The position numbers were made by a program, and so were the translations under genes. A model generated the notes under the pieces. It saw only the letters and a program-made list of their open reading frames with translations, had not been told where the DNA came from and made no database searches. 64,000 nt of DNA from Chryseobacterium sp. FP211-J200 (GTDB taxonomy: Bacteria > Bacteroidota > Bacteroidia > Flavobacteriales > Weeksellaceae), in NCBI RefSeq assembly GCF_001643375.1, contig NZ_LSHB01000010.1:1-64000 (forward strand). The letters run 5' to 3'. This document shows positions 1 to 8,491 of the stretch, one piece after another. Positions within the stretch are counted from its first letter, which is position 1. Every line of letters begins with the position of its first letter.

Positions 1-672
1 TTTGTAACCAGCTTTATAGATCCTTTCAGTTTGATGATTTTTGTCCTTTTCCAGCAATATTCTCATTCCCGAAATTCCGTCCTTGACATTTGAAGGCAAT
101 TGAACTTCAAAACCTTTTTTCTTCATTTCTGAAATGAGACCATCAAAATTATTTTCTGACCTAATAGCTTCAGTCAAGCTTTTCAACATCTCGGCTTTTT
201 TTTGCACTCCAATTTCTATATCGGTCAATAATCCTCTCTCTTTACAAACTTCTCTGACAGCTTCACCAAATCTCTTTCCGATATCGTGTGATTTCACAGT
301 GCACTTTCCCGAAATATCAATCCTGTTCACGATAAAATGAATGTGCTTATGTTTGGTGCTATTATGAATATCAAGCCGAAACTGGTTGTTTGCCGTCACA
401 CCGACTTTATCTAAAGCTTTTGTGGCGATTTCTAAAAATTCTTCATCCTTCAATTTTCTGCCAATTTCGTCTGGTTGAGAAATATATCCTGTCAATGCCC
501 ATTTCTTCACTTTGGAATTTCTTTCAGCTACGGTCTTCATTTCGTGAAATTGACCTTCAGCAGTTTCACTCAAAAGATAGTTTGAAGCCACCATTTCTGC
601 TGTTCCTTTATCGTTGCCATTATATTCCACAGCAATTTTTGTAATGGTTCTTGTGGTTGCGGAATTATTCAT
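1..672 (-). CDS. MobA-type relaxase, 3' part beyond the window edge
   Basis: The gene reads leftward from an ATG at 672-670 and is still open at base 1, so only about 224 N-terminal residues are visible. They include the histidine-rich motif HKHIHFIVNRID around residues 108-119, the metal-binding motif III of relaxases (MobA/VirD2 type) that nick DNA at oriT and stay bound through a tyrosine. A candidate nicking tyrosine lies in the first 35 residues (IAVEYNG or ASNYLL). The start overlaps the end of the MobC-like gene by 8 bases, which suggests translational coupling in one mobilisation operon. Its presence makes the island mobilisable. The family call is firm; the exact MOB class is not resolved. 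Confidence 0.85.
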   Translation of the reverse strand, partial: MNNSATTRTITKIAVEYNGNDKGTAEMVASNYLLSETAEGQFHEMKTVAERNSKVKKWALTGYISQPDEIGRKLKDEEFLEIATKALDKVGVTANNQFRLDIHNSTKHKHIHFIVNRIDISGKCTVKSHDIGKRFGEAVREVCKERGLLTDIEIGVQKKAEMLKSLTEAIRSENNFDGLISEMKKKGFEVQLPSNVKDGISGMRILLEKDKNHQTERIYKAGYK

Positions 673-1114
673 TTTTCTGAATTTTTGAATATAAATATTG
701 ATGAATCAATTCGATCAGATTTTCAATTCTTAATAAAATTTCTTTCTTATTTTCAAAAGCATTCCATTCCCGATTTCGTAAAAGATTGGTGATTTTTTTG
801 AAATGGGATCCGTATTGAAGTAAGACTTCATCAGTTTGAAATTCATTGATTTTAAGTTCTTTTTCGAACAAAACATTCCGGATATAAGTGGACAATTTTA
901 GCAGATGTTTTTCTTGCTTTTGAAGTAGAATTTCATATTCAGAATTGGTCATCCGTATTGAAATAACTTTGTCCAATCTTTTATTTTCTTTGGTTTTCAA
1001 ACCACCTTTACGACCTAATTCCTGAAAATATTTTTTTCTCTTTTCCTGAGCAATCTTGACTTCATTTTCTTTGGTGGCTTGGTTTATAAATTCTTGTAAA
1101 AAGTCTTTTTCCAT
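665..1114 (-). CDS. MobC-like relaxosome accessory protein
   Basis: This small basic protein (149 residues from the ATG at 1114; an in-frame upstream start at 1144 is possible) has a lysine-rich N-terminus with a GRKGG motif. A segment with ISIRMTNSEYEILL and LSTYIRNVLF follows, resembling the ribbon-helix-helix DNA-binding fold of MobC/MbpB relaxosome proteins. Such proteins bind near oriT and help the relaxase. It directly precedes and overlaps the relaxase gene, which is the main support for the role. The C-terminal half is predicted helical and has no recognised motif. Confidence 0.65.
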   Translation of the reverse strand: MEKDFLQEFINQATKENEVKIAQEKRKKYFQELGRKGGLKTKENKRLDKVISIRMTNSEYEILLQKQEKHLLKLSTYIRNVLFEKELKINEFQTDEVLLQYGSHFKKITNLLRNREWNAFENKKEILLRIENLIELIHQYLYSKIQKNE

Positions 1115-1262
1115 TGTGTAAATTTTATTGCATTTAAAAAACATTTCTGACGATAGGAAGAAATCAAAAATCCCAATTTTGCAATTAGCGGGTACGCTTA
1201 TTGTAAACTTTGGGTACTTTTTGCACTAACATACCACCATATTTTACCTGTGCGTATTTTAC

Positions 1263-2141
1263 TCACCTTCGCCTTTGTTTCATTTGTCTTTCTGGTGATG
1301 AATTTTTGTGAATCATCCAATCATTTAAGTCTTTAAAATCTGAGTATAAAACCCGACAATCTTCTGCGTTTTTGTTTTCATTTTTAATCATTTCAATGGC
1401 ACGATTTCCTGCTTCATCATTATCAAAATAAAGCTCAATATTTTCATACTTTTCAATTGAATTTTTAATCTTAGAAATCATCGAAACGGAATTCAAAACG
1501 AGATAATCGACAGGTTCTTTTTCTAAAAATTTCTCTACATTTTTAAAGGAAAGAAAATCGAAAAAGCCTTCGAAAATCCGAAGCGATTCTGATCCGTTTT
1601 TTATGGTTGAAATATCTTTTTTGCCCAAACAAATTTTCGAATATTTATTGCGAATTTCATAACCGCCAGAATCGTTCTTGAAGCCAATTCCGAAATAGTT
1701 TTTATCTTTCATTCGGTAATGAATTTCGTCTAAGAACTGAGTTTGATTTCCAACTTTTCTTTCTCTTAAATATTCCAAAAGTGCAGGATGCTGAACGTTT
1801 TTAATTTCAATGATCTCATATTGTCTAGATAAATTTTCTGCTTTCTGATTTGAAATACTTTGCTGATGAAATGAAGAAAAATTTTGATTTTCTGCCCATA
1901 CTAAAACTTCATTGACCGAAGCGTTCAGGTATTTCTTCATAAAGTCGGTATTCGTTCCTCCGATCCCTTCTGAAAATAAATACCAATAGTTTAGACTTTT
2001 ATTAATTTTAAAAGAGGCTTGGGATTCGTTGGCAAAAGGGTTGAGATACCAAGCTTCTTTTTCATTTTGTTTCGTTGGAAGGTGTCCGAGAGAAAGGAGG
2101 ACTTCTTCCAACGATATGCTGTTGAATTGTTTGCAGTTCAT
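1263..2141 (-). CDS. Toprim-domain primase-like protein of a mobile element
   Basis: The 292-residue protein resembles the primase-like proteins of Bacteroidota mobilisable elements. The N-terminal 60 residues look like a degenerate CHC2-type domain (NPFANESQASFKIN, YWYLFSEG) without the zinc cysteines. A toprim domain follows, with the catalytic glutamate in FEGFFDFLSF (about E191) and the acidic pair in LYFDNDEAGN (D240, D242). It probably makes or helps make primers when the element replicates. It sits between the mobilisation genes and an iteron-like array. The toprim call is solid; the enzymatic role is inferred. Confidence 0.75.
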   Translation of the reverse strand: MNCKQFNSISLEEVLLSLGHLPTKQNEKEAWYLNPFANESQASFKINKSLNYWYLFSEGIGGTNTDFMKKYLNASVNEVLVWAENQNFSSFHQQSISNQKAENLSRQYEIIEIKNVQHPALLEYLRERKVGNQTQFLDEIHYRMKDKNYFGIGFKNDSGGYEIRNKYSKICLGKKDISTIKNGSESLRIFEGFFDFLSFKNVEKFLEKEPVDYLVLNSVSMISKIKNSIEKYENIELYFDNDEAGNRAIEMIKNENKNAEDCRVLYSDFKDLNDWMIHKNSSPERQMKQRRR

Positions 2142-2230
2142 TGTTGTACTTTTTAATGTTTTTAGTAATAATCGTATGAATTTTGATGGGTAAAGTAGAC
2201 GGATTTAGTTTTGTCTAATGTTTGATGAAT

Positions 2231-2374
2231 TGATGAGAAAACCTTGTAAAAACTTGATTAACAATAATTTAAAGTCTCATCAAAGTCTCATCATCTCATC
2301 AAAGTGGAAATATTCTTCTCATCATCCTCTCATCAAAAATCAAGGTTTAAAAGTTTGATGAGGCTTTTGATGAG
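2231..2374. repeat. Iteron-like array of TGATGAG words, candidate origin or operator
   Basis: Eight exact copies of TGATGAG or its complement CTCATCA lie at 2231, 2276, 2287, 2295, 2318, 2329, 2356 and 2368, in both orientations. The copies at 2329-2338 and 2365-2374 form a perfect 10-bp inverted repeat (CTCATCAAAA/TTTTGATGAG). The array fills most of the 265-bp gap between the toprim gene and the helicase-like gene. It could be a replication origin, a partition site or a regulator-binding region; the sequence alone does not decide. Confidence 0.6.
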
Positions 2375-2406
2375 AGATAACACATTGATTTTCTTTTCAT
2401 TATCTA

Positions 2407-3645
2407 TTAATTCATCATTTCATCAAATTTTTGAAGAATAAAATTTCTGTCTACTGTAAAATACCGTCCTGTTTTATTCTGTTGGTAAAAACTTCTACTG
2501 TAATCGATGTCGTATTTGATGTAAGCCAGTGAATTGTTCTGAGGTTCAAGTTTCCAGTTTTCTTTCAGGAGTTTTCGGACATCGTTTACCGTCCAATACT
2601 GTTTACTGAACATTTTAACCAGCATATTGAAAATATCCTGTGGAATAAAATTGATCTTGCTGTCTTCCGTACTCTCAAAAAACTCATATAAAAGTTCGAC
2701 GATTTTAGATTCTAATTTGTTGTTATTTTTCCAAACCAATTTCTGAAGGGCTTTGGTTCTGATCTGGGAATCAGTGAACCACATCCTTGTCTCCTTACGG
2801 CTGTGAAAAGGTCTTTGAATTAAATATCTAAGAAAATAAGGGATTTCTTTATTTAAATTGTGTAGAAATTCAGTATTCTCCGTTTTAATCGATTTTACCT
2901 TGATGATCCAGAATCGTATCTCATTTTCATCAATCTGAATGAAGTTATCTTCATTATTGGAACAGAGAATAAATTTTCCAAAAAATTCCACTTCTTCACG
3001 ATCTTTTCCTTTTGCCTCTTTCTTGTCTTTATCGGTAGTGGAAAGATATTTTAGTCGTTCCGTAATCTCCTTTTTGTCAAAGAATACTTCATCAATAGCA
3101 ACGATCAACATTGATGTCCAATCCGAATTGAACTGACTGCTGAAAGAATCGCCTTTGATGTAAGTCATATTTAGTCCAAAAACGGATTTAAGCCATTTGA
3201 TGAATGTAGATTTCCCGGTAGATCTTTCCTTGCTTACAAGACAAAGAATCGGGAGGATCTGTGTTGGATATTGCAGTAAGATCTTGATATAATCTAATCC
3301 TAGTTCCAACTGTTCTCCAAAAATATGCTCCATAAATCTAAGTGAAAATGGAATCTTCTCTTGTAGATATGTTTGCTCCGGTGTTTCTTTAATCGGCTGA
3401 TAAGGAATCTCATTGTAAACATTATAGAATCCTTGGATAATTTGTTGGTATTGCAAATGGGATGGTATACAACAGAAACCATCATACTTAGGAACTTTTG
3501 AGACATATATCTTTCCGTGATCGCTGATAATGGTCTCACGATTCCATCGAGTCAATATTGAGATTTTATCACCTGAGATTAATGGTTTCTCAATAGTTTT
3601 ATAGTAGGTTGTCCCTACTCTTAGATATGGGATTTTTTCGCTCAT
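2407..3645 (-). CDS. P-loop primase/helicase-like replication protein
   Basis: The 412-residue protein carries a Walker A motif (SKERSTGKSTF, residues 138-148), a Walker B segment (MLIVAIDEV, about 179-187) and a sensor-1-like segment (KFILCSNNEDNF). This order is typical of VapE/DUF5906-type superfamily 3 helicases encoded by integrated elements and phages. It would unwind element DNA for replication together with the upstream toprim protein. Transcription likely starts upstream of 3645, where the short gap to the HTH gene lies. Homology at family level is clear; substrate and polarity cannot be read. Confidence 0.8.
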   Translation of the reverse strand: MSEKIPYLRVGTTYYKTIEKPLISGDKISILTRWNRETIISDHGKIYVSKVPKYDGFCCIPSHLQYQQIIQGFYNVYNEIPYQPIKETPEQTYLQEKIPFSLRFMEHIFGEQLELGLDYIKILLQYPTQILPILCLVSKERSTGKSTFIKWLKSVFGLNMTYIKGDSFSSQFNSDWTSMLIVAIDEVFFDKKEITERLKYLSTTDKDKKEAKGKDREEVEFFGKFILCSNNEDNFIQIDENEIRFWIIKVKSIKTENTEFLHNLNKEIPYFLRYLIQRPFHSRKETRMWFTDSQIRTKALQKLVWKNNNKLESKIVELLYEFFESTEDSKINFIPQDIFNMLVKMFSKQYWTVNDVRKLLKENWKLEPQNNSLAYIKYDIDYSRSFYQQNKTGRYFTVDRNFILQKFDEMMN

Positions 3646-3717
3646 ATTTTAAAGGTTTGATTCCGCACAGGAAATATTGAAGGGTGAATTAGAATGCTTG
3701 ATAAATAAAGTCTCTAT

Positions 3718-3996
3718 CTATCTTCTATACTTAAGTGATTTGACCTCGTTTAAAGCATCCATCAGATCAAAATGGTTGACCCTGTAGAATCTTCCTATTT
3801 GTTCTGCTTTAATGTTACCTTTTAAAATATGTGAGCGTACGGTTTGATAATCGAGTTTTAGAATTTCTGAACACTCTCTGATAGAGTATAGTTTCTTTTT
3901 CAACTCGATGTCAGGTTCTTTTTTGAGAGAATAGAGTAAGTCTTTCACTTCCCCTAATTCGTCGAGAATGGTTTGGAATGGATTTGTTGTCTGCAT
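3718..3996 (-). CDS. Excisionase-like helix-turn-helix protein
   Basis: The 92-residue protein (ATG at 3996; an in-frame TTG at 4020 would add 8 residues) ends in a MerR/excisionase-type HTH. It reads YSIRECSEILKLDYQTVRSHILKGNIKAEQIGR followed by a typical wing FYRVNHFDLMDAL. Proteins of this kind sit beside tyrosine integrases in Bacteroidota elements and either direct excision or control the replication genes. A perfect 9-bp inverted repeat straddles the region between the two possible starts, suggesting autoregulation. The N-terminal 45 residues are predicted helical and may dimerise. Confidence 0.75.
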   Translation of the reverse strand: MQTTNPFQTILDELGEVKDLLYSLKKEPDIELKKKLYSIRECSEILKLDYQTVRSHILKGNIKAEQIGRFYRVNHFDLMDALNEVKSLKYRR

Positions 3997-4020
3997 AATC
4001 TGATATTTATTTGCAGACAA
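3987..4020. promoter_or_regulatory. Inverted repeat at the start of the HTH gene, candidate operator
   Basis: TTGTCTGCA at 3987-3995 and TGCAGACAA at 4012-4020 form a perfect 9-bp inverted repeat with a 16-bp spacer. The left arm overlaps the ATG of the HTH gene and the right arm contains its alternative TTG start. Placement suggests an autoregulatory operator; binding is inferred. Confidence 0.45.
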
Positions 4021-4072
4021 AATTGTATGATTGGAATAACTAATGATGCAATTCTACTCAATTGCGTAAAGT

Positions 4073-4807
4073 TTAATACTTGATATTAAACAACTTAGAT
4101 AATTCTTGATAGATAGTTTCCTCAAAATCATTAGGTTTCACAGTTATTGCCCGTGAAAATGTTCCTTTGTCAAAATTGGAATTATATTCGTTTTCCATAG
4201 CCTCAATAATAGTGGTGTCTTGAAAATCCGGATTAATAATATGATTGTCTTTTAAGAATCGGTGGATTCTGATGAAGGAAGATTTCTGATCTACGATTAG
4301 GTTGTGATTTTCATCTATGAATTTTTTACCCTTTAGAAAAGCAATGAAAATTTGCGAACTGTTTTCACCAATCATAATATCCGATAAGCGAATTTCTCTT
4401 TTTACTTTACCTTCTAAAGCAAAATATAGTAAAAGCGTAGTTTCAGCTCCATTCAAAAAATTGCCCTGTAATTTCATCAGGTTGCTTGAGCTTAAAATAC
4501 TTAATGATTCTCTTCGATATTGCTCTAAACAATATTCGATTTTCTCTTCAAAGTTGTGATTTCGGGAAGCATCTATATTTTTGAAGTGGAAAGTGAAAAA
4601 GTTATCTAACTTTTCATATCGAATAAGAAACTCATTTCTTTTCTTATCAGTAAGACTGATTTGGCTGGATTTCTGTTTGGCTTTTTCAATTCTTTTTGAC
4701 AACATCTTTGAAATTTTTTCACCTTTGATCCAGTAAAAAATCATCATAGGATAACCTACAAATTCTTCCCAAAAATTCCAACGTCCATAAAGTTTCTTTT
4801 GATCCAT
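4073..4807 (-). CDS. Unknown island protein
   Basis: I do not recognise this 244-residue protein. It has no signal peptide or convincing membrane segment. The N-terminus is aromatic-rich (WNFWEEFVGYPMMIFYWIKG) and is followed by a long lysine-rich helical stretch to about residue 110. It lies 15 bases downstream of the integrase and before the HTH gene, in the same direction, so it is probably cotranscribed with the integration module. Position recalls the accessory and regulatory proteins that accompany integrases in Bacteroidota islands, but no motif supports a specific role. Confidence 0.6.
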   Translation of the reverse strand: MDQKKLYGRWNFWEEFVGYPMMIFYWIKGEKISKMLSKRIEKAKQKSSQISLTDKKRNEFLIRYEKLDNFFTFHFKNIDASRNHNFEEKIEYCLEQYRRESLSILSSSNLMKLQGNFLNGAETTLLLYFALEGKVKREIRLSDIMIGENSSQIFIAFLKGKKFIDENHNLIVDQKSSFIRIHRFLKDNHIINPDFQDTTIIEAMENEYNSNFDKGTFSRAITVKPNDFEETIYQELSKLFNIKY

Positions 4808-4822
4808 AATCTAAATTAATGA

Positions 4823-6064
4823 TTATTTAAAAACTTCATTCATATAATTGATTTTATCTTCTTCGCTCGGTCGATAGTATGCATTGAAGACCTCCAGACT
4901 TGTATGACCTGTATAACTCATTATTACTTTATCCGGAACTCGTTTGTTCTTCATTATAGTGATGAAACTTCTTCTTGCAGTATGTGAGGAAATTCTTGTC
5001 CAAAATTCGGCTTTTTGGTCTACCAATTCATCACCATACTTCATTGTCTTCTTTATTTCATCAGTAAATTTTAATTCTTTAAATACCTCCTTAATATATT
5101 CGTTCATCTTCTGATTTGTAATGCTCGGCAAATTATAATCATATTTTTCAAGTATTGATTTAGAAATACTGTTTAAAGGAATTGCTAAGTTTTTAGATTT
5201 ACTTTTTAAATCAATAACCCGTATGAAATTTCCGTCAACATCACTTCTGGAAATCGTACTGTAATTGCCAAACCTCATTCCTGTAGTACAACCAAAAACA
5301 AAAAGATCACGAACCTTTTCTAATCTTTTGTTTTCACTGAGATTGTAATTATATATGAGTTCAACCTGTTCATAATTCAAAGCTATTTCATCAGTTGTAA
5401 ATTTCGCAGGTTTCTTGAAAGCAATAAAATTGTTATTGTAAGTATATTTTTTATTTAGAGCCCAAAGAAGAAAAGTCTTGAGCAGACCAACATTTCTATG
5501 TAATGTATTTGCAGAATGTTTCTTTTCTTCAATACAATATTTTAGAAATTTGTTATAAAGTTTATTGTCAAATTTTCCTAAGCTGATCTTTACTCTGCTA
5601 TTGGTTTCAAAATCTTCGAGTAAATTCTTATTGCATTTGTAACGCTTTAGAGTTGAGTTTGAAATCGAATTACCAGTATAGTCGTTTTCCTTCTCATCTA
5701 AAAACTCCTGATAAATTCTAAAGAAATCACTTTTAACTGTTATTTTTTTGAATTTTTCATCAAATCTTTGTTTAAGAATATCAACGGTAAGTTCTTCATT
5801 TATGTTCTTATATCGATTGACAATCTCTGTAAAAAAACTACTATATCTATCCAACTGCATTTTAACACTTCGATGAATCTCTGCCCTTTTAGTTCTTCCG
5901 TTTAGGTCATTAGGTTGCCTACCTTCAAAATCCCATTCGGTTGGTTTTATTTTCTCACCAGTAGAATAGATAAAATTCTTACTTTCATTGTTGAAAAATG
6001 AACGGAAATAAATCAGAGTTTCCTTTGTACCATTGGGTTGCTTGAGTTTAAAAGTGTAATTCAT
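4823..6064 (-). CDS. Tyrosine site-specific integrase
   Basis: The 413-residue recombinase has the usual three parts: an N-terminal arm-binding domain (to about 100), a SAM-like core-binding domain (about 110-220, KSDFFRIYQEFL onward) and the catalytic domain. Catalytic residues are visible: R264 in TTGMRFGNY, H361 and R364 in SSHTARRSF, H387 in YTGHTS and the nucleophile Y396 or Y397 in NAYYRP. It would integrate and excise the island through the att-like sequence 130 bases upstream of its start. The length and order match integrases of Bacteroidota mobilisable elements. Confidence 0.95.
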   Translation of the reverse strand: MNYTFKLKQPNGTKETLIYFRSFFNNESKNFIYSTGEKIKPTEWDFEGRQPNDLNGRTKRAEIHRSVKMQLDRYSSFFTEIVNRYKNINEELTVDILKQRFDEKFKKITVKSDFFRIYQEFLDEKENDYTGNSISNSTLKRYKCNKNLLEDFETNSRVKISLGKFDNKLYNKFLKYCIEEKKHSANTLHRNVGLLKTFLLWALNKKYTYNNNFIAFKKPAKFTTDEIALNYEQVELIYNYNLSENKRLEKVRDLFVFGCTTGMRFGNYSTISRSDVDGNFIRVIDLKSKSKNLAIPLNSISKSILEKYDYNLPSITNQKMNEYIKEVFKELKFTDEIKKTMKYGDELVDQKAEFWTRISSHTARRSFITIMKNKRVPDKVIMSYTGHTSLEVFNAYYRPSEEDKINYMNEVFK

Positions 6065-6192
6065 CAGGTGCCAGTTTAGGTGCTACTTCTTCTATATTTA
6101 GACATAAAAACTAAGTATATTAGTTTATACAAATATAGTTAAAATGCTGATAAATAGAGAACTTACATATTTTAAGTTATGTTAAAATATGT

Positions 6193-6217
6193 AAGGTTCG
6201 AAAACCTCCAACTCCAC
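6193..6217 (+). other. tRNA/tmRNA 3'-end-like sequence, candidate attachment site
   Basis: The plus strand reads like a T-arm and acceptor end: a GGTTCGA motif, then CCAACTCCAC. No upstream body of a tRNA or tmRNA is present, because the integrase occupies that space, so this would be the duplicated 3' fragment left at the distal end of an island inserted in such a gene. The T-arm pairing is imperfect, consistent with a non-functional copy. The intact gene would lie left of the window. The CTCCAC ending favours tmRNA, but a tRNA cannot be excluded. Confidence 0.5.
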
Positions 6218-6226
6218 TTTACAGAA

Positions 6227-6256
6227 CAAAAACCACTGATTTTCAGTGGTTTTTTG
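6227..6256 (+). terminator. Intrinsic terminator beyond the att-like site
   Basis: AAAAACCACTGA and TCAGTGGTTTTTT form a strong hairpin with a T-run, about 10 bases after the RNA-like 3' end. It probably terminated the original RNA gene and was displaced when the island inserted. Confidence 0.8.
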
Positions 6257-6287
6257 TTTGTAGTTAGACAGTATTTAGTGAGTAAGT

Positions 6288-7280
6288 TTATTTCTTAGAA
6301 GAATTATTCTTGATGATCATAAACGACAATCCCAATCCAATGCCTGCAAGCAAAGCCAACTTGGTTTTCCTACTCGGAACTGGCAAACTCGTTTCGCCAT
6401 AGATCCTGTGTGGTTTTGGAGATGGCCACATAATGTTTCCAGGTGTTGGGTCTGCATTTTTGATCTTCATCATCGTACGCATCGCTGCAGACGCAGTATT
6501 CATGATTGTCTTTGGAAAGATGCCGTAAAGATTTTTGATGATCAACGATTGAATATCTGGGAAAAGCCCTTTTCTTGGATTCTTCGCCAACTCAACAATT
6601 TTCGCTGCTGTATCTCTCGGGTCGGCTGCGAAAGGTGGCACTTTGAAATCCAACCCTGAGAATTTTGCAGAATGCGCATTCCCTGTCGACCTTTGGATTT
6701 GAGGAAAGAGATTACAGATATGAACATTTGCAAAGTCTGATATCTCGCCCTGCAAACCTTCCATCATGCCGCGGATTCCGAATTTTGTGGAGGAATAAAC
6801 TGCGCTGTATGGCGCCGGCATAAATCCACCAATTGAAACATTATTGATCAAGACTCCTTCTTCTTGTTTTTTGAAGATCGGCAGCACACTGTACGCGCCG
6901 TGCATATAACCGAAAAGATTAGTTTTGATGACCTGCTCATTGATTTCCATTGGGATTTCCTCGAATTTTCCGCTGGACATCACGCCGGCATTATTTACCC
7001 AAATATCAATTCGTCCATTGAATTGCAAAGCTTCTTCAGCTAATTTTTGAACGTCGTCTGCAACAGAAACATCAGTCACAACGCCAAGAGATATTGCACC
7101 CAGATCCCTGCACAGACTTACGGTTTCGTCCAGTGCTTCTTTTCCTCTTGCAGCGATCACAACATTACAGCCTTCCAAAGCAAATGCTTCAGCAGTGGCT
7201 CTTCCTACGCCGCTACTTCCACCTGTAATGACGACTGTTTTTCCGGCTAAACTTCTTTCTATAATATGATTCGATTCCAT
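6288..7280 (-). CDS. SDR-family oxidoreductase with a C-terminal membrane tail
   Basis: The 330-residue protein is a classical short-chain dehydrogenase/reductase. It shows a TGGSSGVG cofactor loop (residues 19-26), NNAG (96-99), the catalytic serine in NNVSIGG (S149) and YSSTK (Y162, K166). The cofactor is probably NADP(H) because basic and small residues follow the second strand (AARGKEA). It is longer than the usual 250 residues: the extra C-terminal part ends with a hydrophobic stretch near residues 307-322 that could tether it to the inner membrane. Substrate unknown. It is the first chromosomal gene beyond the island. Confidence 0.9.
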   Translation of the reverse strand: MESNHIIERSLAGKTVVITGGSSGVGRATAEAFALEGCNVVIAARGKEALDETVSLCRDLGAISLGVVTDVSVADDVQKLAEEALQFNGRIDIWVNNAGVMSSGKFEEIPMEINEQVIKTNLFGYMHGAYSVLPIFKKQEEGVLINNVSIGGFMPAPYSAVYSSTKFGIRGMMEGLQGEISDFANVHICNLFPQIQRSTGNAHSAKFSGLDFKVPPFAADPRDTAAKIVELAKNPRKGLFPDIQSLIIKNLYGIFPKTIMNTASAAMRTMMKIKNADPTPGNIMWPSPKPHRIYGETSLPVPSRKTKLALLAGIGLGLSFMIIKNNSSKK

Positions 7281-7429
7281 AGTCTTGATTTTGATGAATG
7301 AGAATTTATTTTAATTGATAAATTTTATAACTCATTAGCAATCAATTCTAATACCATACGAACATGACCAAATATTAAACTTCACAAAAACAAGCTTTTA
7401 CAAAAAAGGCACAGATTATGTATAGTTGA

Positions 7430-7627
<198 letters not shown>

Positions 7628-7670
7628 ATCTATCCCAATTACATTTACAAGCCTATGTAAATGAAAAATT

Positions 7671-7695
7671 TAACCCACTTTTTGTGGGTTTTTTG
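7671..7695 (+). terminator. Terminator after the small membrane protein
   Basis: AACCCAC, a short T-rich loop and GTGGGTT are followed by a T-run. It closes the transcript of the gene ending at 7627. Confidence 0.85.
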
Positions 7696-7776
7696 TTGTC
7701 TAAATTTTATTGAGTTCTGATATTTATCATTAATCTTTCAAAATAGAATGCTTTATATTTGTATTAATATTTTCCA

Positions 7777-8145
7777 TTGAAAAGTCTATTTACCTTTTTC
7801 ATCATTCTCACGATTGCATTGCGTCCGCTAGTGCCATTGATGGATTATGCGGTAAACTATGATTTCATCAATAAGAATCTTTGCGAGAATAAAAGTAAAC
7901 CTCAGCTGTTGTGCAACGGAAAATGCTATTTGAAAAAAGAAATTGCAAAGACCTCAACAGACCAATCTAAGAATGATTCCCGAATCAGCATTTCTGGTTT
8001 TACCGATATCTTTGTCATTAATGAAAATTTCGAATTCTTTACAATAACTGATTATAATTACGAAAGTTCAAATTTTAATTCTGAACTTGATTTTTCTTAC
8101 AAATTCAATCTGTTTTCCAATATTTTCCATCCGCCATTGGTTTGA
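7777..8145 (+). CDS. CNGKC mini-protein, first copy
   Basis: The 122-residue protein begins with TTG at 7777. The N-terminal hydrophobic helix (residues 3-17) suggests export or a membrane anchor. The core is C36-x9-C46-x3-C50 within LCENKSKPQLLCNGKCYLKKE, and the protein ends with an aromatic HPPLV tail. A second gene at 9868 shares all of these features, including the TTG start. The three spaced cysteines next to YHS, SCO and SOD genes suggest a copper- or thiol-related role, which is inference. A TATATTTG promoter-like box lies at 7754-7761. Confidence 0.75.
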   Translation: MKSLFTFFIILTIALRPLVPLMDYAVNYDFINKNLCENKSKPQLLCNGKCYLKKEIAKTSTDQSKNDSRISISGFTDIFVINENFEFFTITDYNYESSNFNSELDFSYKFNLFSNIFHPPLV

Positions 8146-8215
8146 TTTTAATGATTCAATTCTCTTTTTTTAAGAGCAATTTAAAAATTCTATTAAAATT
8201 AAAAATCAATTATCA

Positions 8216-8491
8216 ATGAAAATATTCATTCTATCGATACTTCTTTCTGTATCTGCATTTTCCTGCGCTCAGGAAACGCCAAAGGTAAAACACGTTTCGA
8301 AGATGAAACCTGCGACCGGCCTCAAAAATATCAAAGTCGTCAACACCGAAGACCCTGTCTGCCAAATGAAAACCGCAGATTATCTGAAAGATACCGCAGA
8401 CTACAAAGGAAAAAAGTACGGTTTTTGCAGTGACCATTGCAAAGCGGAATTCAAAAAGAATCCTGAGAAATATGCTCAAAATGCGAAATAA
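8216..8491 (+). CDS. YHS-domain lipoprotein, probable copper binding
   Basis: The 91-residue protein has a lipoprotein-type signal (SVSAFSC, C17 as the probable lipidated residue) and a YHS domain from about residue 45. This contains EDPVCQM and YGFCSDHCKAEFKKNPEKY, with C49, C71 and C75 as candidate metal ligands. YHS domains occur in copper transporters and metal-resistance proteins. Its stop overlaps the start of the SCO gene by 11 bases, so the two are coupled. The likely role is delivering or sensing copper in the periplasm alongside SCO. Confidence 0.85.
   Translation: MKIFILSILLSVSAFSCAQETPKVKHVSKMKPATGLKNIKVVNTEDPVCQMKTADYLKDTADYKGKKYGFCSDHCKAEFKKNPEKYAQNAK

Noticed and set aside
134-644. 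Plus-strand open frames opposite the relaxase
   Set aside because: They are antisense to a clear relaxase frame and have no protein-like motifs.
6193-6217. Functional tRNA or tmRNA gene
   Set aside because: Only a 3'-end-like piece exists; the upstream sequence is the integrase region, and the T-arm has a mismatch.
6408-6659. Open frames opposite and overlapping the SDR gene
   Set aside because: The SDR reading frame has all catalytic motifs; these are shadows.
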